A stretch of 64,000 nucleotides of DNA, from positions 124,001 to 188,000 of the forward strand of contig NZ_CP098502.1 of NCBI RefSeq assembly GCF_024220175.1, given 5' to 3'. This DNA is from Paraconexibacter antarcticus. Lineage in GTDB: Bacteria; Actinomycetota; Thermoleophilia; Solirubrobacterales; Solirubrobacteraceae. Both the position numbers and the translations under genes were made by a program. Positions 59,713 to 64,000 of the stretch are shown here, in pieces (position 1 is the stretch's first letter; every line of letters begins with the position of its first letter). A model generated the notes under the pieces. That model searched no databases, was not told the origin of the DNA, and worked only from the letters and a program-made list of their open reading frames with translations.

Positions 59713-60324
59713 ATGCCGCAACCGAAGTCCCCGCCGTCCGCCAAGCCCACCCGGGCCGGGGGCGGCGCGTCGCGGAACGCGCCCAGAACCCCGTCGGTTG
59801 CAGGGACGAAGCCGCCGCAGGACGCGGCCGAGGCCCAGGCCGCGCGCGACGAGCTGCTGCGCCAGAACCTCGCCCAGCTCCGCGAGCTCCTCGCCGGCGG
59901 CGTCATGCTCACGGCCTCCCGTGTGCAGGAGGCGATGGACGACGCGGTCCGCAAGGGGAAGATGACCCGGCGCGACGCGGAGGAGCTCGCCCGCCAGCTC
60001 GTCGACACCGGCCGCCGGCAGAGCTTCGACCTCCTCGCCGAGATCGAACATCTCCTCGAGCGCAGCAAGGGCGACCTGCCGAACGCGGCGACGCTCCTGC
60101 GCGAGGGCACCGAGCGGGTGCGCCGCGAGGTCGAGCGCGTCCGTCAGGCCGCCGGGGTGGCCCCCGGCCTGGCGATCACCGGCTACGACACGCTCACGGC
60201 GGCGCAGATCACGTCGCAGCTCGAGGGTCTCTCCTCCACCGAGCTGCGCCGCATCCGCGACCACGAGCGCACCCACGCGAACCGCAAGACGGTCCTCGCG
60301 GCGCTCGGGCGCGCGCTCGACTGA
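59713..60324 (+). CDS. Phasin-like coiled-coil protein
   Basis: A 203-residue, highly charged helical protein. A Pro/Lys-rich lead (residues 1-45) is followed by a long helix (QAARDELLRQNLAQLRELLAGG), then MLTASRVQEAMDDAVRKGKMTRRDAEELARQLVDTGRRQ as in phasin-like/PhaI-type regulators, and a C-terminal domain GYDTLTAAQITSQLEGLSSTELRRIRDHERTHANRKTVL. That last part resembles a small domain common in actinobacteria. It may coat storage granules or act as a scaffold; no PHA genes are nearby. The ATG at 59713 is chosen because upstream residues are non-conserved. Confidence 0.7.
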   Translation: MPQPKSPPSAKPTRAGGGASRNAPRTPSVAGTKPPQDAAEAQAARDELLRQNLAQLRELLAGGVMLTASRVQEAMDDAVRKGKMTRRDAEELARQLVDTGRRQSFDLLAEIEHLLERSKGDLPNAATLLREGTERVRREVERVRQAAGVAPGLAITGYDTLTAAQITSQLEGLSSTELRRIRDHERTHANRKTVLAALGRALD

Positions 60325-60330
60325 GCCTGC

Positions 60331-60355
60331 CGCGGGGCGCCCGCGCGTCCCCGCG
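60331..60355 (+). terminator. Hairpin after the phasin-like gene
   Basis: 7-base arms cgcgggg and ccccgcg with an 11-base loop, just after the stop codon. Confidence 0.4.
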
Positions 60356-60393
60356 ACGGGCCGACCGGCGCAACCCTGCGATCCTGGGGGGTC

Positions 60394-61791
60394 ATGGAGT
60401 CCATCGACCAGGCCGCGCCGGCCCCCGCCACCGACCGCCCGGACCGTCCGAAGCGGCCCGACAAGGGGCAGGAGCTCGACCTGCGCATCGAGCGGCTCGC
60501 CCACGGCGGCAACGGCGTCGCGCGCCACGACGGCTTCGTCGTCTTCGTCGGCGGGACCGTCCCCGGCGACCGCGTCCGCGCCGTCCTCCACACCCGGAAG
60601 AAGGCCTACGGCGAGGCGCGGCTGCTCGAGGTCCTCGAGCCGAGCCCGGACCGCATCGAGCCCGTCGCCCACCATCCGGGCGCCGCCTGGCAGGTCATGC
60701 CCTACGAGATGCAGCTGCGCATCAAGGCCGAGCAGGTCGAGGACGCCATGCGCCGCATCGGCAAGCTCGACGGCTTCGTCATGGAGGAGATCCTCCCGGC
60801 GGTCGAGCAGTGGGGCTACCGCAACAAGCTCGAGTACTCGTTCGGGAACGACACCGACGGCAACCTGCTCTGCGGCTTCCACGCGCCCGGCTCGTGGGAG
60901 ACGATCATCGACGGGGAGTCCCGGCTCGGCACCGAGCGCGCGAACGAGGCCCGCCGGATCGTCCTGGACTGGTGCCGCGAACAGGGCCTGCCCGCCTACG
61001 ACCGCCGCTCGCGCACCGGCGTGCTGCGCAACCTCGTCATCCGCGAGGCGCGGCGCACCGGCCAGCTCCAGGTCCGCCTCGTGACCTCACCGGTCGAGCT
61101 CGACGACCTCGCCGTCGCGATCCTCGCCGAGACGCTCGACGCCACCTCGCTCATCCACACGCAGTACGACGGCCTGGGTGAGACGACGAGCGGCGGTGTC
61201 TCGACGCTGCTCGACGGCAAGGACCACATCGTCGATGAGCTGTGCGGGCTGAGCTTCCGCATCAGCGCCGACGCGTTCTTCCAGACGAACACCGAGATGG
61301 CCGAGCGCCTCTACGGCGTCGCGGCGGACTTCGCGGACCTCAAGGGCTGGGAGCGGCTCTACGACCTCTTCTGCGGCATCGGGACGATCGGGCTGTCGCT
61401 GTCGACCCGCTCGGGGGAGATCTGGGGCCTGGAGATCGTCGAGGACGCGATCGCCGACGCGATCAGGAACGCGAAGGCCAACGGCATCGACAACGCGAAG
61501 TTCTTCGCGGGCGACGTGCGCACCGCGCTCGGCGAGCTCGTCGAGATGGCCGGGCGCCCCGACCTCCTGCTCGTCGACCCGCCCCGCGCGGGTCTCTCGC
61601 AGAAGGTCGTCCGCCGCATCATCGAGGCCAACCCGAAGCGCATCGTTTACGTCTCCTGCAACCCGACGACGCTCGCGCCGAACGCCGCGCAGCTCGTCGA
61701 GGCCGGCTACGTGCTGAAGCGGGTCAGGCCCGTGGACATGTTCCCGCAGACGCCGCACATCGAGGCCGTCGCGGTGTTCGACCGCGGCTGA
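60394..61791 (+). CDS. Class I SAM RNA (uracil-5-)methyltransferase, TrmA/RlmD family
   Basis: A 465-residue methyltransferase that forms 5-methyluridine in rRNA or tRNA. An N-terminal TRAM domain (LRIERLAHGGNGVARHDGFVVFVGG) is followed by a central domain and a Rossmann domain: FFQTNTEMAERLY, DLFCGIGTIGLSL, LLLVDPPRAGLS and the catalytic cysteine C422 in VYVSCNPTTLAPN. The four cysteines that bind the [4Fe-4S] cluster in RlmD/RlmC are absent: residues ~89-107 read EPVAHHPGAAWQVMPYEMQ. RNA target uncertain. Confidence 0.9.
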   Translation: MESIDQAAPAPATDRPDRPKRPDKGQELDLRIERLAHGGNGVARHDGFVVFVGGTVPGDRVRAVLHTRKKAYGEARLLEVLEPSPDRIEPVAHHPGAAWQVMPYEMQLRIKAEQVEDAMRRIGKLDGFVMEEILPAVEQWGYRNKLEYSFGNDTDGNLLCGFHAPGSWETIIDGESRLGTERANEARRIVLDWCREQGLPAYDRRSRTGVLRNLVIREARRTGQLQVRLVTSPVELDDLAVAILAETLDATSLIHTQYDGLGETTSGGVSTLLDGKDHIVDELCGLSFRISADAFFQTNTEMAERLYGVAADFADLKGWERLYDLFCGIGTIGLSLSTRSGEIWGLEIVEDAIADAIRNAKANGIDNAKFFAGDVRTALGELVEMAGRPDLLLVDPPRAGLSQKVVRRIIEANPKRIVYVSCNPTTLAPNAAQLVEAGYVLKRVRPVDMFPQTPHIEAVAVFDRG

Positions 61792-61846
61792 GCGCAGGCC
61801 CGCGCCCCGAGGAGTGGGGCGCCGTGGCCCCGGGCATGCAGGCGAC

Positions 61847-62026
61847 ATGACCACCGACGAGCACCCCGACACCGACGACCTCGCGGAGGGCGCGCCACGC
61901 GGCGACGGCCTCGCGACGGGCTCCGCCCCGCAGGAGGGCATCGACGCCGAGGACGCGCCCGACCCGGGCGCCACCGTCACCCGGCTGCCGCGCGGCGGCG
62001 AGGACCTGGCGGACGGCGCCGCCTGA
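61847..62026 (+). CDS. Small acidic protein, 59 residues
   Basis: A short, strongly acidic protein of low complexity (TTDEHPDTDDLAEGAPRGDG...) ending in TVTRLPRGGEDLADGAA. No family recognised, no cysteine or membrane helix, probably disordered. It could be a real small gene or chance coding; an upstream in-frame ATG at 61814 is possible. It follows the methyltransferase gene by 55 bases and is followed by a family hairpin. Confidence 0.4.
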   Translation: MTTDEHPDTDDLAEGAPRGDGLATGSAPQEGIDAEDAPDPGATVTRLPRGGEDLADGAA

Positions 62027-62050
62027 GCGCGCCCGGCCCCGTCCAGCGGT

Positions 62051-62093
62051 GAATGAAGGTTCAGGGTGCGCACAGCACCCTGAATCTTCACTC
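62051..62093. repeat. Second member of the hairpin family
   Basis: The arms gaatgaaggttcagggtgc (62051-62069) and gcaccctgaatcttcactc (62075-62093) pair over 19 positions with two exceptions, around loop gcaca. It lies between converging genes and shares the gtgc-N-caca-gcac core with the hairpin at 50761-50813. Confidence 0.75.
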
Positions 62094-62189
62094 AGGTGCG
62101 CCCGAGCCGCGCGGCGTGCTGCTCGCCGACGCCCCCGAGCGCGGCGTCCGCCTCCGTGCAGGCGTTCTCGGACGCCGCCCCGGCGGCCC

Positions 62190-62852
62190 TCAGGCGGCGC
62201 TCACGCCCGTCCCGATCGGGCAGCTCACGCCGGTTCCCGCGAGGTTGCAGTAGCCGTTCGGGTTCTTGTCGAGGTACTGCTGGTGGTAGTCCTCGGCGTA
62301 GTAGAACGGGCCCGCCGGCGCGATCTCGGTCGTGATCTCTCCGCGCCCGGCCGCGCTCAGGGCCGCCTGGTACTGCTCGCGGGACCGGGCGGCCGCAGCG
62401 GCCTGGGCGGCGTCGACCGTGTAGATCGCCGAGCGGTAGGTCGTGCCGACGTCGTTGCCCTGGCGCATGCCCTGGGTCGGGTCGTGCTCCTCCCAGAAGC
62501 GCTTGAGCAGGTCGGCGTACGTGATCTGCGCGGGGTCGAAGGCGACCATGACGACCTCGGCGTGCCCGGTCCGGTTCGTGCACGTCTCCTCGTACGTCGG
62601 GTTCGGCGTGAAGCCGCCCTGGTAGCCCACCGCCGTCGAGTGGACGCCAGGGGTCTGCCAGAACATCCGCTCCGCGCCCCAGAAGCAGCCGAGGCCGAAG
62701 TACGCGACCTCGATGCCGGCTCCGAACGGCGGCTTCAGCGGCGTGCCGAGCACGCGGTGGGTCTCGGCGACGGGCAGCGCGGTGTCGCGGCCGGGGAGCG
62801 CGTCCGACGGCTCCACCATCGCGGTCTTGGACTTCAGGAAGGAGGAGAACAT
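62190..62852 (-). CDS. msrA: Peptide methionine (S)-S-oxide reductase
   Basis: Repairs oxidised methionine. The catalytic motif is [14 protein letters not shown] (C56), followed by [51 protein letters not shown] and the C-terminal [15 protein letters not shown] with resolving cysteines further on. The ~40-residue N-terminal extension is seen in the MsrA group with [10 protein letters not shown], and it is not a signal peptide. The ATG at 62852 has TACCCT 6 bases upstream. Confidence 0.95.
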   Translation of the reverse strand: MFSSFLKSKTAMVEPSDALPGRDTALPVAETHRVLGTPLKPPFGAGIEVAYFGLGCFWGAERMFWQTPGVHSTAVGYQGGFTPNPTYEETCTNRTGHAEVVMVAFDPAQITYADLLKRFWEEHDPTQGMRQGNDVGTTYRSAIYTVDAAQAAAAARSREQYQAALSAAGRGEITTEIAPAGPFYYAEDYHQQYLDKNPNGYCNLAGTGVSCPIGTGVSAA

Positions 62853-62858
62853 GGATCC

Positions 62859-62864
62859 AGGGTA
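62859..62864 (-). promoter_or_regulatory. -10 hexamer of msrA
   Basis: TACCCT on the minus strand, 6 bases before the ATG. Confidence 0.5.
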
Positions 62865-62942
62865 TCCGCGCCCCGCCGTGGCGCCACCGGGATGCGCCCG
62901 ATGTTCGCGCGTGTTCACGAACCGGGCGTACCGGTCACACTC

Positions 62943-63890
62943 ATGGCCATGCACGCCGCCACGATCACCGACGGCTCCGTCGCCGTCGCCGAGCACGACG
63001 ATCCGGTCCCCGGCCACGGCGAGGTCCTCGTCCGCGTCCGCGCGGCCGGCCTCAACGGCGCGGACATCCTCCAGCGCAAGGGGCACTACCCGGCACCGCC
63101 CGGCTCGCCCGCCGACATCCCGGGCCTCGAGCTCGCCGGGGAGGTCGCCGGCCTCGGCCCGGGCACGACCCGCTTCGCCGAGGGCGACCGCGTCATGGCG
63201 ATCGTCGGCGGCGGGGGTCAGGGCGAGCTCGCGGTCGTCCACGAGCGCCAGCTCATGCCGGTGCCGGAGAACGTCGCCTTCCCGGCCGCCGGCGGCGTCC
63301 CGGAGGTCTTCACGACCGCCTACGACGCCCTGTTCACGCAGTGCGGGCTGGCGGCGGGCGAGCGGCTGCTCGTCCACGGCGCGGCCGGCGGCGTCGGCAC
63401 CGCCGCGGTCCAGCTCGGCGCGTCGGCCGGCGCCCACGTGACCGCGACCGTCCGCCGCGAGGAGGCGCGCGCCCAGGTCGAGGCGCTCGGCGCCCACGCC
63501 GTCATCGATCCCGAGGGCTTCGCGGACGCGGGCCCGTTCGACGTCGTCCTCGAGCTCGTCGGCGCCCCGAACATGCCGGAGAACCTCAACGCGATCGGGA
63601 CCGGCGGCCGGATCGTCGTCATCGGGGTCGGCGCGGGCGCGAAGGCCGAGGTGAACCTCCTCGCCCTCATGGGCAAGCGGGCCTCCCTGCGGGCCTCGAC
63701 GCTCCGCGCCCGGCCGCTGGAGGAGAAGGCCGCCACCGCCCGCGCGATCGAGAAGCACGTCCTCCCGCTGCTCGCCTCGGGCGCGCTGTCGGTCCCCGTC
63801 GCGCGGACGTTCCCGCTCGCCGAGGTCCACGACGCCTACGAGGCGTTCGTCGCCGGCGGCAAGGTCGGCAAGATCATCCTCGAGCTGTAG
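62943..63890 (+). CDS. Quinone oxidoreductase, zinc-free MDR (PIG3-like)
   Basis: A 315-residue NADPH-dependent reductase. [39 protein letters not shown] is the classical N-terminus of the TP53I3/PIG3-type group. [18 protein letters not shown] binds NADPH, and the ending [14 protein letters not shown] is typical. It reduces quinones or enones by one- or two-electron transfer. Two ATGs (62943, 62949) are possible. Not obviously part of an operon; divergent from msrA. Confidence 0.91.
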   Translation: MAMHAATITDGSVAVAEHDDPVPGHGEVLVRVRAAGLNGADILQRKGHYPAPPGSPADIPGLELAGEVAGLGPGTTRFAEGDRVMAIVGGGGQGELAVVHERQLMPVPENVAFPAAGGVPEVFTTAYDALFTQCGLAAGERLLVHGAAGGVGTAAVQLGASAGAHVTATVRREEARAQVEALGAHAVIDPEGFADAGPFDVVLELVGAPNMPENLNAIGTGGRIVVIGVGAGAKAEVNLLALMGKRASLRASTLRARPLEEKAATARAIEKHVLPLLASGALSVPVARTFPLAEVHDAYEAFVAGGKVGKIILEL

Positions 63891-63899
63891 ACGCGCCCG

Positions 63900-64000
63900 T
63901 CAGGCCTCGTCGCGGACGCCGACGACGAGCAGGTCGGCGTTCGCGGCGAGGAACCCGCCGAGGACGGGGGCGACCGGGTCGATCCGGAGGGCCGCCGCGA
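63900..64000 (-). CDS. C-terminal end of an unidentified protein (continues outside window)
   Basis: The stop TGA on the minus strand is at 63900-63902, and the frame stays open to the window edge. The last 32 residues end LGGFLAANADLLVVGVRDEA. The codon pattern looks coding (G/C in third positions), but too little is seen to name a family. Confidence 0.45.
   Translation of the reverse strand, partial: AAALRIDPVAPVLGGFLAANADLLVVGVRDEA

Overview
This is a chromosomal stretch of a very GC-rich bacterium (about three quarters G+C by eye). GTG and TTG starts are frequent, genes often overlap by 4 bases, and the gene set looks actinobacterial: several TetR regulators, paired acyl-CoA dehydrogenases, crotonases, a biotin-dependent acyl-CoA carboxylase, LLM flavin oxidoreductases, a PASTA domain. 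My best guess is the class Thermoleophilia (Solirubrobacterales-like), but that is inference. The window is densely coded housekeeping and catabolic DNA. There is no prophage, transposase, CRISPR array, plasmid origin or rRNA, and no gene-free stretch reaches 300 bases (the longest is about 250, upstream of the HU gene).

Layout. 1-5.4 kb: end of a PASTA-domain protein, ppa, tkt, a DUF952 protein, a two-domain peptidoglycan hydrolase and an acetyltransferase. 5.4-9.2 kb: an alpha/beta hydrolase-GDPD pair facing a tight trio of histidine phosphatase, ComA-like phosphosulfolactate synthase and ATP-grasp ligase. 9.4-13.7 kb: nitronate monooxygenase, topoisomerase IB, glycosyltransferase, phosphodiester glycosidase. 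13.9-20.6 kb: acyl-CoA metabolism under three TetR regulators, including a TetR-carboxyltransferase-biotin carboxylase operon. 20.7-28.1 kb: saccharopine-reductase-like enzyme, HD protein, AttH/CrtC-like protein, a small triple-repeat protein, YfcE-type phosphodiesterase, tRNA-Ala(CGC), a diguanylate cyclase and a Pro/Ala-rich protein. 28.2-35.6 kb: glutamate dehydrogenase, patatin, SDR, class III cyclase, MDR reductase, a secreted protein, tRNA-Ala(UGC) and an overlapping PD-(D/E)XK nuclease. 35.7-41.3 kb: crotonase, LLM oxidoreductase, a domain-permuted photolyase-like protein and an acyl-CoA dehydrogenase pair. 41.4-45.6 kb: rhomboid, small membrane protein, D-Ala-D-Ala carboxypeptidase, CoA transferase and TauE in one run. 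45.7-52.8 kb: lipoate and 2-oxoacid dehydrogenase genes (lipA, lipB, a lipoyl-less E2, lpdA). 52.9-56.5 kb: thiE facing thiO-thiS-thiG. 57-64 kb: cupredoxin lipoprotein, EEP nuclease, argF, HU, a phasin-like protein, a TrmA/RlmD methyltransferase, msrA and a quinone reductase.

Two themes run through the window. First, at least 24 genes carry a TANNNT hexamer ending only 6-11 bases before the start codon, which implies that leaderless or nearly leaderless transcripts are routine here. Second, several long near-perfect hairpins sit in gene junctions. Two of them (50761-50813 and 62051-62093) are clearly related in sequence and look like members of a dispersed hairpin family.

The most unusual proteins are the photolyase-like protein with inverted domain order and a four-cysteine iron-sulfur-type pattern (37696-38961), the phosphatase/ComA/ATP-grasp operon (6921-9227), the lytic transglycosylase joined to an M15-like peptidase domain (3373-4956), and the WML-repeat mini-protein (24216-24560).
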